This document shows, in pieces, positions 1 to 8,993 of a stretch of DNA of 58,552 bases. The notes beneath the pieces were generated by a model. It did no database searches. It saw nothing but the letters and a program-made list of their open reading frames with translations, and had not been told where the DNA came from. This DNA is from a virus, in the IMG/VR virus record IMGVR_UViG_3300021962_000122, positions 1-58,552 of that record; one strand, 5' to 3'. The position numbers were made by a program, and so were the translations under genes. Position 1 is the stretch's first letter; every line of letters begins with the position of its first letter.

Positions 1-458
1 TGACCACCAACTTCTCCCTGCATGAACTGACCAAATCTGAGACCGCCCTGCGCATGGGCTTGGACAACACCCCCGGGCCAGTTGAGACCGAGTACCTCAA
101 AATCTTGGCTGAACGTGTTCTCCAGCCCATCCGCGATCACTTCCAAAAAGGTGTCAAGGTGAACTCTGGGTATCGCTCTCCTGACTCAAATGCAGCAGTC
201 GGAGGGTCTCGTACCTCAGACCATTGCAAGGGCCAAGCAGCCGATATAGAGATTCCCGGCGTACCAAATGCTGAGTTGGCGCAGTGGATCATGGATAATC
301 TGGACTACACCCAGTTGATTCTGGAGTTCTACACCCCCGGCATTCCTGACAGTGGTTGGGTGCATGTGAGTTACAACCCAGACAACTTAAAGAAGCAGGA
401 GTTGACCGCCATGAAAGTCGCTGGTAAAACGCAATATGTTCCCGGACTTGTAGCTTGA
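1..458 (+). CDS. Peptidase M15-like endolysin (5' end truncated by window)
   Basis: Likely a zinc D-Ala-D-Ala carboxypeptidase/endopeptidase of the M15_3 type that cuts peptidoglycan cross-links at lysis or entry. The frame is open to the first base; the window starts with 'tg' followed by TTNFSLHELTKSET, so the real ATG is probably split by the edge. The M15 signature SGYRSP, then SDHCKGQAADIE (His and Asp ligands in SxHxxGxAxD) and a late GWVHVS (third His ligand) are all present. The next gene follows 4 bases after the stop. The internal ATG at 54 would remove the conserved N-terminus and is not the start. Confidence 0.9.
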   Translation, partial: TTNFSLHELTKSETALRMGLDNTPGPVETEYLKILAERVLQPIRDHFQKGVKVNSGYRSPDSNAAVGGSRTSDHCKGQAADIEIPGVPNAELAQWIMDNLDYTQLILEFYTPGIPDSGWVHVSYNPDNLKKQELTAMKVAGKTQYVPGLVA

Positions 459-462
459 TACC

Positions 463-2847
463 ATGCCCTTACAAAAAATACTGTTCAAACCCGGTGTAAA
501 CAAAGAAAACACCCGATACACCAACGAAGGCGGTTGGTATGACTGCGACAAGATTCGCTTTCGCCAAGGTACGCCTGAGAAAATTGGTGGGTGGCAGCAG
601 ATTTCTTCGTACACCTATGAAGGCACTTGCCGTTCTTTGTGGTCATGGTCTTCGTTGGGCGGCGTTACGTATGTAGGCGTTGGCACACATCTCAAGTTCT
701 ATATTGAAGAGGGCGGTGCGTATAACGACGTCACACCCCTGCGTGCAGTTCAAACAGGTTTAAACGGGCCGTTCACAGCAACTGCTGGCTCAACTACCAT
801 CACTGTGGCGGACAACTCCCACGGAGCAACCGACGGCGACTATGTAACTTTCTTTGGTGCAACGGCTCTAAGCCAACAAACCTTTACGGTCACCATTGCA
901 AGTCCAGCAGTGGTCACACCTGCTTCATACGTACCTGCAAACGGCACGGTAGTTATTTTGTCAACGACTGGCGCTTTGCCGACTGGTTTGACTGCGGGGG
1001 TGCAGTATTACGTTGTAAACGCAACAGGTTCAACATTCGAGCTTGCCAACGTGCCAAACGGTACGCCCATCAACACTTCCGGTACGCAGTCAGGTACACA
1101 CTCCGTGTACGTCAACAGTGGTCTGACAGCAGATGTCTTGAATCAAAGTTTTGCTATTACCGTGATTGACGGCAATTCATACACAATTCAAGCGCCGGTA
1201 GCTGCTGGTACGTACGATACCGGCAATGGTGGTAACCCAGTTAATGCCTACTATGAAATCCACATTGGTAGCGACACAGCACAGCCTCTTACTGGTTGGG
1301 GTGCAGGGCCTTGGGGATACGGCGCTTGGGGCATTGGCACTCCCGGTACAAGTTCTTTACGTATTTGGTGGCAGAACAATTTTGGACAGGACTTGGTGTT
1401 TGGCTACCGTGGTGGCCCGATGTATTACTGGAATGCTTCTGTTGGCACTACACCCAACCCCGTCACCATTACGATTGCTTCTCCGGGCGTGTTGACGCTC
1501 TCCAGCGGTTCTTTGATAGATGGTCAGGCTGTTGTGCTTTTGACTTCCGGTGCTTTGCCGACAGGCTTGACTTCCGGTACTGTGTATTACGTTGGTGGGG
1601 CATCAGGCTCAACTTTTAGGCTTGCCACCACATTTGCCAACGCAATTGCGGGTACGTATATCAATACATCCGGCACTCAGTCTGGTACGCAGTATCTGTC
1701 TCCCTACGGCATCCCGGTCACGTCTTTGGGCGGCGCGTCTGATGTACCCGCGCTGGTTAACTTTGCAATGGTGTCAGATGCCAGCCGATTTACGATTGCT
1801 TTTGGCTGTTCTGCTTACGCCAATGCAGACACAACAGTAGACCCCATGCTGATTCGCTGGTCTGACCAAGAATCTGTGACCAACTGGACTCCGGCTATTA
1901 CCAACCAAGCGGGGTTTATTCGCCTCTCACACGGCTCAGAAATCCTGACTGCGGTTCAGGCCCGACAAGAAATTGTTGTGTTTACAGACACCTCTCTGTA
2001 CTCTATGCAGTACCTTGGCCCACCGTACATTTGGAGTACTCAACTCCTCGGCGACAACATTTCCTTGGCTGGTTACAACACCGCAATCATTGCATCGGGT
2101 ATTGTTTATTGGATGGGTGTAGATAAATTCTACAAGTACGACGGTCGCGTTCAAACTTTGCGTTGTGATTTGCGCCAGTTCATCTACAGCAACATTAACC
2201 TTGAGCAGCAGGAGCAGTTCTTTGCTGGCACAAACGAGGGCTTCAATGAGGTCTGGTGGTTCTACTGCACGGCAAACTCAACAACAATTGACAGGTATGT
2301 GGTGTACAACTACGCCGAGGACATTTGGTATTACGGTAATTTGGGCCGAACCGCATGGCTAGATTTTGGCCTTACAAACTACCCGCTTGGCGCAACTTAT
2401 GCGCAAAACCTTGTCTATCACGAATACGGTATTGACGACAACACAACTGACACTACTCAGCCAATTGAAGCCTACATCACCTCATCGCAGTTTGACATTG
2501 GCGACGGGCATAACTTTGGGTTTGTGTGGCGTATCGTCCCTGACTTAACTTTCCGTGGCTCGTCTACTACGGGGGCAACACCACAAATCAACATGTACCT
2601 GCTACCCCTGCAAAACTCGGGTTCTGGGTACAACGATCCTGTAGAGTCCGGCAATCAATCTGTTGGTGGTGTCAGCTACGCAAATGTGGACAGGATTGGC
2701 GCGTACACAGTAGATCAATTTACTGGGCAGGTTTACACGCGAGTTCGTGGGCGTCAGATGGCTATGAAAGTGTCGTCCAACCAAATTGGCACGATGTGGC
2801 AGCTAGGCGCGCCCCGTATCGACATTCGTCCTGATGGCAGGAGGTAA
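463..2847 (+). CDS. Large tail/stabilisation-type structural protein
   Basis: A 794-residue protein whose N-terminus (FKPGVNKENTRYTNEGGWYD, then DKIRFRQGTPEKIGGW) I recognise as typical of a structural protein widespread in marine and freshwater podoviruses. It may correspond to a nozzle/packaged-DNA stabilisation protein; that role is inferred. Residues of about 145-225 and 325-405 are two copies of a beta-rich module with the shared phrases GALPTGLT, YYV, GSTF and INTSGTQSGT, inserted into the surrounding fold. There are no catalytic motifs or membrane segments. It lies between the lysin and an inserted HNH-like gene in the late operon. Confidence 0.75.
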   Translation: MPLQKILFKPGVNKENTRYTNEGGWYDCDKIRFRQGTPEKIGGWQQISSYTYEGTCRSLWSWSSLGGVTYVGVGTHLKFYIEEGGAYNDVTPLRAVQTGLNGPFTATAGSTTITVADNSHGATDGDYVTFFGATALSQQTFTVTIASPAVVTPASYVPANGTVVILSTTGALPTGLTAGVQYYVVNATGSTFELANVPNGTPINTSGTQSGTHSVYVNSGLTADVLNQSFAITVIDGNSYTIQAPVAAGTYDTGNGGNPVNAYYEIHIGSDTAQPLTGWGAGPWGYGAWGIGTPGTSSLRIWWQNNFGQDLVFGYRGGPMYYWNASVGTTPNPVTITIASPGVLTLSSGSLIDGQAVVLLTSGALPTGLTSGTVYYVGGASGSTFRLATTFANAIAGTYINTSGTQSGTQYLSPYGIPVTSLGGASDVPALVNFAMVSDASRFTIAFGCSAYANADTTVDPMLIRWSDQESVTNWTPAITNQAGFIRLSHGSEILTAVQARQEIVVFTDTSLYSMQYLGPPYIWSTQLLGDNISLAGYNTAIIASGIVYWMGVDKFYKYDGRVQTLRCDLRQFIYSNINLEQQEQFFAGTNEGFNEVWWFYCTANSTTIDRYVVYNYAEDIWYYGNLGRTAWLDFGLTNYPLGATYAQNLVYHEYGIDDNTTDTTQPIEAYITSSQFDIGDGHNFGFVWRIVPDLTFRGSSTTGATPQINMYLLPLQNSGSGYNDPVESGNQSVGGVSYANVDRIGAYTVDQFTGQVYTRVRGRQMAMKVSSNQIGTMWQLGAPRIDIRPDGRR

Positions 2848-2900
2848 ATGTTCCGTCCATTCATATGTTGATACAATACAGGCTCTTACAAGGAGCTTTT

Positions 2901-3524
2901 ATGAAACTCGTAGATCGGACAGGGCAGGTTTTTGGCAAACTAATTGTTCTTGAGCAGGCTGGACGCGATAAGTTAAAAAAGGTATTGTGGCGGTGTAAGT
3001 GTAAATGTGGCAATGAGACAGTAGTTGTATCTGGAAGTTTGGTGACGGGCAATACAACATCATGCGGATGTATTACTCCAAATCTTAAACATGGTGGTTC
3101 TGGTAAGGGTTCTTACAACACATGGAGAGCAATGATTAGACGATGCACAATCCCAACAGATAAAGACTACCCGCGTTATGGCGGCGTAGGTATTTCAGTC
3201 TGCCCAGAATGGATGGAATACAAAAACTTTGTTGCTGATATGGGTGAACCAGAAGGCGATGAAACACTTGACCGGATTGATGCGTATGGAATTTATGAGC
3301 CAAGTAACTGCCGTTGGGCCGGAGTTAAAACCCAAGCTAGAAATGTCCGTATAAGACCTGACAGCACAACTAAAGTTACAGGGGTATCTAAAACAAGTTC
3401 TGGTAAATTTATAGCAAAAGTGAATGTGGGAGCGCAGGCATACTATTCAAAAGTGTTTTTGACTATAGAAGAAGCCGCTGCCGCCCGTAAAGAGCTTGAA
3501 CGTCTTCACTGGGGGATTGCGTAA
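2901..3524 (+). CDS. Free-standing phage HNH/AP2-type zinc-finger protein (putative homing endonuclease)
   Basis: A 207-residue protein. An N-terminal zinc-ribbon-like part (GKLIVLEQAG, CKCKCGNE, CGC) is followed by NTWRAMIRRC, YGGVGISVCPEW and LDRIDAYGIYEPSNCRW, the usual arrangement of phage HNH/AP2-associated endonuclease-like proteins. The C-terminus (TGVSKTSSGKFIAKV) resembles an AP2-like DNA-binding repeat. The ATG at 2901 is chosen because AAGGAG lies at 2890-2895; the longer frame from 2865 lacks this. It sits between tail genes behind a 53-bp leader and touches the next gene by one base, so it looks like an inserted selfish gene. Nuclease activity is inferred. Confidence 0.75.
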   Translation: MKLVDRTGQVFGKLIVLEQAGRDKLKKVLWRCKCKCGNETVVVSGSLVTGNTTSCGCITPNLKHGGSGKGSYNTWRAMIRRCTIPTDKDYPRYGGVGISVCPEWMEYKNFVADMGEPEGDETLDRIDAYGIYEPSNCRWAGVKTQARNVRIRPDSTTKVTGVSKTSSGKFIAKVNVGAQAYYSKVFLTIEEAAAARKELERLHWGIA

Positions 3525-4177
3525 TGGCTACGTTTGACCCCAAAACCCTTGACTTCTTAAATCCAGTAGCGCCCAACTTGCCGTTGGCTACAAACGAATA
3601 CGAACGCCAGTACCAAGATCAGTTTGCAAACATTTTGCGCCTGTATTTCAACCAACTTGACAATACTTTCGGGGCAATTCTTGGGCCAACTGGTGGCAGG
3701 TATTTAAAGTTTCCGTATGGCGCGTTTTCAAGCGACCAAGATCAGGTGACCACGGCAAACACCGCCACACTGATGACGTTTAACACCACAGACTTTGCCA
3801 ATGATGTGTCTATCAGTTCGTCTCAGATTACGGTTGTTCATTCGGGTATATACAACTTGCAGTTCAGCGCGCAGTTCCAAAACACGGATACCGCTTTCCA
3901 AGATGTTTACATCTGGCTGAGACAAAACGGGGTAGACATCCCGGGGTCAACAGGCTTTGTGTCTATCCCAAACAGACATGCGGGAACAAATGGGCATTCA
4001 ATTGTTGGCTGGAACTATTTTTTAAGTATGGCGGCAAATGACCATGTTGAGATTTATTGGTCTGTTCCTACGGTGGACGTTACCATCCAGCATATTGCCG
4101 CGTCAGGAACCCCAACCAAGCCGTCTACCCAGTCTGTGGTAGCCACACTTTCGTTTGTCTCTTCGCTTCCAACATGA
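3524..4177 (+). CDS. Virion protein with C1q/TNF-like jelly-roll domain
   Basis: A 217-residue protein. The first 75 residues form an adaptor-like segment (LATNEYERQYQDQFANILRL). The rest reads like a C1q/TNF-type beta sandwich: GIYNLQFSAQFQN, VYIWLRQNGVDIPGS, GWNYFLSMAANDHVEIYW. Such domains form trimeric tips or decorations on phage tails and capsids. Start and stop codons of neighbours overlap on both sides (1 base upstream, ATGA downstream), so it is translated together with them. The exact place in the particle is unknown. Confidence 0.65.
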   Translation: MATFDPKTLDFLNPVAPNLPLATNEYERQYQDQFANILRLYFNQLDNTFGAILGPTGGRYLKFPYGAFSSDQDQVTTANTATLMTFNTTDFANDVSISSSQITVVHSGIYNLQFSAQFQNTDTAFQDVYIWLRQNGVDIPGSTGFVSIPNRHAGTNGHSIVGWNYFLSMAANDHVEIYWSVPTVDVTIQHIAASGTPTKPSTQSVVATLSFVSSLPT

Positions 4178-4497
4178 CTCACACAACCAGTACCCCCACT
4201 GACTACGTCCAGTTTGACGAAGTCGACGACATTTGGATTCGGTCGTACACCATTGAGAAAGCGGGCTGCGGTTTATCCCAACACGTCCACGAACACCCCC
4301 ACGCCACCCTTGTTTCTCGGGGTACTATTCAAGCTTGGCAGGACGGGGAAAATATCGGACAATTCACTGCCCCTGCGGTGCTCACGATTCCGGCTGGCAA
4401 AAAACACATGTTCAAAGCGCTGACAGATGATGTGGTGCTTTGTTGTCTACATAATTTGCGTGGGACTGGCCTCGAGTCACCCAAATTCAAGGAGTAA
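4174..4497 (+). CDS. Small cupin-fold protein
   Basis: A 107-residue protein with a single cupin barrel: HVHEHPHATLVSRGTIQAW gives the His-rich metal-binding first motif, and LTIPAGKKHMF the second. The ATG at 4174 overlaps the preceding stop (ATGA), which favours it over the longer frame beginning at 4057. Small cupins are frequent in phage tail operons, but their substrate is not known. Confidence 0.7.
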   Translation: MTHTTSTPTDYVQFDEVDDIWIRSYTIEKAGCGLSQHVHEHPHATLVSRGTIQAWQDGENIGQFTAPAVLTIPAGKKHMFKALTDDVVLCCLHNLRGTGLESPKFKE

Positions 4498-4500
4498 TTT

Positions 4501-5853
4501 ATGCCCGCATTGCTTATGACCGCCGCCGAGATTGCAGCAGCCGAAGCTGCCGCAGCGCAAATCCTTGCCGCCCAACAAGCCGCAGCCGCCACCGCAGCCG
4601 CAACAGCCGAAGCTGCACAAATTGCACAAGCTGCACAAGCTGCACAAGCTGCACAAGCTGCACAAGCTGCTCAAGCTGCTCAAGCTGCTCAAGCTGCTCA
4701 AGCTGCTCAAGCAGGTACGCAAGCTGCTGCACAAGCAGGTACACAGGCTGCAACACAAGCTGCAACACAAGCATCAACAAACGGTATTCAAGCACTGGCG
4801 CAAGAGGTGGGTGTCAGTGCGCAGCCCACAGGGATTGAGCAAGTTTTTCAACAAGCACAAGCAAACAACATCCCAATGTCGCAAGAGCAGTTTCTAAACA
4901 ACTCTTTTGCTGGCCAAGGGCAATACGTTGATTTAAGTGGGGCGCCTGCTGGACAAGTTTCTCCCAACCCCATTACTTCCGTAGAACTCCAACCAACATC
5001 AGTTACGCATAATCTTGATCCCGTACAACAAATCCAATCACAATCAGTTGACTTTGGCGAGGGCGTTGGAGAGACTCTTGGGCGAGGGTCTTATGCTTCA
5101 CCATCCGCACCTCCTGCCGCACCTCCTAATACTACTTATAGTGCTTTGGCGGATAAATACGGTTTAGATACTAGTGTTGGAATTAATCCCAAAGGTGCAG
5201 AAACGCTTAAACTCCAACCGTCAGGAGACCCTTTCTACAACATCAATTCTGGGCACATCGACCAAACATTGGGTAGACCGGGTTTTGGTATTACCGATGT
5301 AGCGGTTGAACCTAGTGCAATGAGTTCTAACTTGCCCGCACAACCAGCGACTGGACTGCAAGGGCTGATAGACAAAAGTCTGGCATATGCACAAGCAAAC
5401 CCCTTGCAAACCGGTTTTGGTGCAATGTCTCTTTACAACATGCTCAATCAACCTAAGCCGTACGAAAAGCCAAAGTACAAATCTACATTTGACCCCAGCA
5501 CTTACAGGCCATACGAACCCACACCACCTAACCCTCCGTACCGCGCTCGGTATGCGCAAGGCGGCATCGCCGATCTTGGCGGTTACTCAGACTACGCCCG
5601 TGGTGGGCGCATGCTCAAAGGGCCGGGAGACGGCATGTCTGACGACATACCTGCGACAATTGCCGACAAGCAACCCGCACGTTTGGCCAACGAAGAGTTT
5701 GTGATTCCTGCCGATGTGGTCTCTCACCTTGGTAATGGCTCGTCTGAAGCTGGCGCTAAAGCGTTGTACAAGATGATGGACAGAGTTCGTCAAGCACGCA
5801 CAGGCACCAAGAAACAAGGCAAACAGATTAACCCTGAGAAGTACCTCGCTTAA
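4501..5853 (+). CDS. Ala/Gln-rich probable internal virion protein
   Basis: A 450-residue protein. Residues 1-95 are almost pure Ala/Gln (QAA triplets) and probably helical. The middle is low-complexity and Pro/Gln-rich. The C-terminus has RYAQGGIADLGGYSDYARGG, then GPGDGMSDDIPATI and ANEEFVIPADVVSHLGNGS, a conserved ending that I associate with virion proteins of related uncultured phages. It starts three bases after the cupin stop and opens a run of internal-virion-type genes. No enzymatic motif is visible. Confidence 0.65.
   Translation: MPALLMTAAEIAAAEAAAAQILAAQQAAAATAAATAEAAQIAQAAQAAQAAQAAQAAQAAQAAQAAQAAQAGTQAAAQAGTQAATQAATQASTNGIQALAQEVGVSAQPTGIEQVFQQAQANNIPMSQEQFLNNSFAGQGQYVDLSGAPAGQVSPNPITSVELQPTSVTHNLDPVQQIQSQSVDFGEGVGETLGRGSYASPSAPPAAPPNTTYSALADKYGLDTSVGINPKGAETLKLQPSGDPFYNINSGHIDQTLGRPGFGITDVAVEPSAMSSNLPAQPATGLQGLIDKSLAYAQANPLQTGFGAMSLYNMLNQPKPYEKPKYKSTFDPSTYRPYEPTPPNPPYRARYAQGGIADLGGYSDYARGGRMLKGPGDGMSDDIPATIADKQPARLANEEFVIPADVVSHLGNGSSEAGAKALYKMMDRVRQARTGTKKQGKQINPEKYLA
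4627..4707 (+). repeat. 9-bp tandem repeat encoding QAA
   Basis: Nine head-to-tail copies: four CAAGCTGCA followed by five CAAGCTGCT. They lie inside the 450-aa virion gene and keep the frame, so copy number can change in steps of three residues. The sharp switch of variant halfway suggests recent slippage duplication of two parent units. Confidence 0.95.
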
Positions 5854-5855
5854 CC

Positions 5856-6263
5856 ATGCCACTGTATCAAATACGCCCAAATGAACTGCCACAAGTGTGG
5901 CCCGTGGCTGCGCCATTGCTGCAAAAAGCAATTGACATTGATCCAAGCGAAATCACTATAGAACAAGTAGAGTACGCAGTGCGTACAGGAAAAATTTTTT
6001 TACTTATATGGGAAGAACCTGAAGTGGGTATTACAGGAGCTGTTACTGTTGAGTTCATGGATTACCCACGCGAGCGCGTAGCGCACGTCAATTTAATGGG
6101 CGGTAAAGGGATTGTCAGAGAGCACGTTTTTGAAGAAGCCAAACAATGGATGCGCAGTTTTGGCGCAACAAAAGCGCAATGCTGGGCAAAAGGTTCTTTG
6201 GTGCAAATGTATGAAAAGATGGGTATGAAAAACACTCACCAAGTGATGAGGATTAAATTATGA
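5856..6263 (+). CDS. GNAT-like virion-associated protein
   Basis: A 135-residue protein with GNAT acetyltransferase-like features: IFLLIWEEPEVGITGAVTVEF (beta strands), VNLMGGKGIVREHVFEEAKQ (pyrophosphate-loop-like turn then helix) and a C-terminal YEKMGMKNTHQVM. T7 gp13, an internal virion/assembly protein, belongs to a similar GNAT-like family, and the position just before two Gln-rich virion genes fits such a role. Whether it retains acetyl-CoA chemistry is unknown. Its stop overlaps the next ATG (ATGA). Confidence 0.65.
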   Translation: MPLYQIRPNELPQVWPVAAPLLQKAIDIDPSEITIEQVEYAVRTGKIFLLIWEEPEVGITGAVTVEFMDYPRERVAHVNLMGGKGIVREHVFEEAKQWMRSFGATKAQCWAKGSLVQMYEKMGMKNTHQVMRIKL

Positions 6264-7192
6264 GCATCGTCAAAGAGTTATTCAATTGGTTGACTGGTCA
6301 ACAATTCATTACGTATTTTGGTGGAGGCGGTGGCGGGGGCCAACCAAACACCACATACTCACAGACGTCAAACATTCCTGAGTATGCGCAGCCCTATGTT
6401 GAACGGATGTTGGGTGCTGCACAAGGGGAAATCTTCAGCCCTGACGGTACAAGCATCAGACCGTACAAACCTTTCAGCACCGACCCCAACGCGTACTTTG
6501 CTGAGTTTTCTCCTTTGCAACAGCAAGCACAGCAAAACATCGGGTCTATGCAAGCCGGGCCACAGGGATTTCAAAGCGGTGTCGGTGCGTACATGTCTCC
6601 GTATGCTCAGTTAGCACTTCAACCACAGTTGCAGTCTGCTGCAAGACAGTCGGCTATCCAAGGGCAACAGCAACAAGCGCAAGCGACGCAAGCCGGGGCT
6701 TTTGGTGGTGGGCGTGATGCAATCATGCGAGCCGAGCGTGAACGCGCTCTTGGTGATACACAAGCCAACATCATGGCTCAGGGTATGCAGGCTGCGTACG
6801 ACCGCGCTCAAGAACAATACAACACTGGGTTTGGCCAACAAATGAGCCTTAGCCAATTGCAGAACCAGTACGGTGCACAACAGCAAGCGTTGGAGCAGTC
6901 AAAAATCAATCAGCAAATTCAAGACTACGCGACTGCACAGCAGTACCCCATGTTGCAGTTAGCAAACATGAATGCTCTGACACGCGGTTTGCCAATGCAA
7001 GCAGCCACCACAAGCGTTTATCAAGCTGCACCAAGCATTGGTTCGCAGTTGGCTGGTTTAGGTACGGCAGCCTATGGGTTGTCTCAGCTTGGTAGCACAG
7101 GCTCGGTTGCAGGCAAAGCCAAAGGCGGCTCAGTCAAAGAAAAGAAACGACCAGCCGGTTTGGCTGAGTTGGCACTGATGAAAATGCAGTAA
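6260..7192 (+). CDS. Gln/Gly-rich internal virion protein
   Basis: A 310-residue protein with an N-terminal amphipathic stretch, a poly-Gly run (FGGGGGGGQ), an EFSPLQQQAQQNIGSMQAG segment and a long Gln-rich helical core (QAQATQAGAFGGGRDAIMRAE). The C-terminus has KAKGGSVKEKKRPAGLAEL. I recognise this composition from virion proteins next to the giant polyvalent gene in related phage contigs. It is probably ejected or inside the head; no catalytic site is seen. Confidence 0.65.
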   Translation: MSIVKELFNWLTGQQFITYFGGGGGGGQPNTTYSQTSNIPEYAQPYVERMLGAAQGEIFSPDGTSIRPYKPFSTDPNAYFAEFSPLQQQAQQNIGSMQAGPQGFQSGVGAYMSPYAQLALQPQLQSAARQSAIQGQQQQAQATQAGAFGGGRDAIMRAERERALGDTQANIMAQGMQAAYDRAQEQYNTGFGQQMSLSQLQNQYGAQQQALEQSKINQQIQDYATAQQYPMLQLANMNALTRGLPMQAATTSVYQAAPSIGSQLAGLGTAAYGLSQLGSTGSVAGKAKGGSVKEKKRPAGLAELALMKMQ

Positions 7193-7201
7193 GGAACACT
7201 C

Positions 7202-8917
7202 ATGCTTAACGTAAAAACTCTCACCGACACGTTGTCTCGCATGCAGTTGCCTGAGTTATACAACTACGCAACAGTAAATAAAAACGATCCTTACATTGTT
7301 TCATTGGCGCTGTCTATTGCAAACCAAAAGAAACAAGCGGACATTGCCAAGCGAGGGCAGGCCGGTATGACACCTCAACCAAAAGTGGTTGACCAAGCAC
7401 TGGCACAAATGATGGCCCCTCCTCCACAACAGATGGCTGCTGCACCGCAGCAACAAATGCTTCCCGAAGATACGGGCATTGGTCAACTCCCCGCCCAGAA
7501 CATGCAGAACATGGCTGAAGGCGGCATTGTGGCGTTTGAAAATGGTGGTAGTGTGCCGGGGTATGCGGCAGGTGTTTTTACGGGCAACCCAGAAGAATAC
7601 ATTTACACCGGAGGTATTGGGCAACCTTTTTACATTGATGTGCCTTCTTACAATCCACGCAAACCTGTTGATCCTGCTGTAGCCGCTTTAAAAGGACGCA
7701 AATTTGCTACCAAAGAAGAAGCGATTGCGGCAATCAACGCACTTTCAAATCCAGCAGCTGCTCGCCCATCTGGGCCGTTTGACTATCCCGTTGGTGCCAA
7801 AGTTGATCTTCCTAAACCAGTCAACATTCCGCCCCCTCCACCTCTACCTGCGGCTGCACCTAAACCTGTTGCTGCGGCCAAACCCGCTGCTCCCGCTGCG
7901 CCTGTTCCTGCGCCAGCTCCAGTTGACCCTATGGCAGGCATCAAAGCCTTGGATACAACACCAATAACTGCCGCAGAAGCAAAGAAACAAGCCGCAGAGC
8001 TGTCAGACTCAACAGAATTGCGCAAACAACTGGAGGCAAACGAAAAGTTCACCACAGACGCATACGACAAATTGCTGGGAAACTACGAAAAGAAAATTGC
8101 GGAAATGCCAGAAGCCTATAAAGGCTACGAAGCACGTTTGCAAAAAGAAGAAGCTGAAGCTGCAACAGACAAAGACAAAGCGTTGGGCATGGCTATTTTT
8201 CAAGCAGGCCTTGGCATGATGTCTGGTACTTCTCAATACGCGTTTGAAAATATTGGTAAAGGTGCTTTGGCTGGTTTGGAGAACTATCAATCTGCGTTGA
8301 AAGACTTGAAGAAAGCCCAACGTGAAAGAGACAAAGCGTTTGCGGATATTGAAGCCGCACGTCTGGCTGAGAAACGCGGAGACATCAAAACACATACTGA
8401 ACTGCAAGCCAGAGGTATTGAAGCTTTAAGCACGGCTAAGAACCGCACCGTTGAAGCTACCAGCAAAATCTTTGATGTAGACACACGTACAGCCACCGGC
8501 ATCTTTGAGAAAAGACTCAGCGAAAGTTTAATGAATCAGCGCACCATGTACACATCTGCTGTGGACATTGGTAAACAGAGAATGTCTGATGAAGCAGCAC
8601 GGCAACGAGACTTAGTAAACAATGCTGCCGCACTCGAACGTACAAAAATCCAAGCCAGCGCACCTACAGGTATTGAACGCATACTCTCTAACCCAAAACT
8701 TCTTGCTGCGTACAAAGACTATGCCACGGCTGGCACAGAGACAAAAGGCATCAACGCTTTTGCATTAGAGGCAATCAAAGACCCGTCGTTGTTGCCGCGC
8801 CTCGAAGCCGGTTCAGCGCAAGACCGTCAATTGGCTGCATCCATCAAACAACATATGCAGTCCATGATGATTTCTCCAGTCAATTTGCCGGGGGGCGCTG
8901 CAAACTTACGCCCATAA
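7202..8917 (+). CDS. Internal virion-type protein with Pro/Ala linker and coiled coil
   Basis: A 571-residue protein. An N-terminal helical part (LSRMQLPELYNYA) precedes PEDTGIGQLPAQNM and AEGGIVAFENGGSVPGYA, a conserved phrase of this virion family. A Pro/Ala-rich linker lies at about residues 205-245, and residues 255-480 form a charged coiled coil containing a Gly/Met-rich stretch (AIFQAGLGMMSGTSQYAF) that could touch membrane. It directly precedes the giant gene and may be ejected with its product; that is inferred from position and composition. Confidence 0.65.
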   Translation: MLNVKTLTDTLSRMQLPELYNYATVNKNDPYIVSLALSIANQKKQADIAKRGQAGMTPQPKVVDQALAQMMAPPPQQMAAAPQQQMLPEDTGIGQLPAQNMQNMAEGGIVAFENGGSVPGYAAGVFTGNPEEYIYTGGIGQPFYIDVPSYNPRKPVDPAVAALKGRKFATKEEAIAAINALSNPAAARPSGPFDYPVGAKVDLPKPVNIPPPPPLPAAAPKPVAAAKPAAPAAPVPAPAPVDPMAGIKALDTTPITAAEAKKQAAELSDSTELRKQLEANEKFTTDAYDKLLGNYEKKIAEMPEAYKGYEARLQKEEAEAATDKDKALGMAIFQAGLGMMSGTSQYAFENIGKGALAGLENYQSALKDLKKAQRERDKAFADIEAARLAEKRGDIKTHTELQARGIEALSTAKNRTVEATSKIFDVDTRTATGIFEKRLSESLMNQRTMYTSAVDIGKQRMSDEAARQRDLVNNAAALERTKIQASAPTGIERILSNPKLLAAYKDYATAGTETKGINAFALEAIKDPSLLPRLEAGSAQDRQLAASIKQHMQSMMISPVNLPGGAANLRP

Positions 8918-8930
8918 AGGGTAAACTTCC

Positions 8931-8963
8931 ACAACCGCAAGTAGTTCGGCCTGCTGCGGTTGT
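8931..8963 (+). promoter_or_regulatory. Hairpin in leader of the giant gene
   Basis: ACAACCGCA at 8931-8939 and TGCGGTTGT at 8955-8963 form a perfect 9-bp stem with a 15-nt loop in the 76-nt gap before the 9.66-kb gene. No T-run follows, so it is not a classical terminator. An RNA-processing or stabilising site is possible. Confidence 0.6.
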
Positions 8964-8993
8964 AAGACCAAGCCGCACAATTCGGAAAAAACT

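Noticed and set aside
4627-4707. CRISPR-like array
   Set aside because: Units are 9 bp without spacers and keep the coding frame, so it is a microsatellite-type coding repeat.
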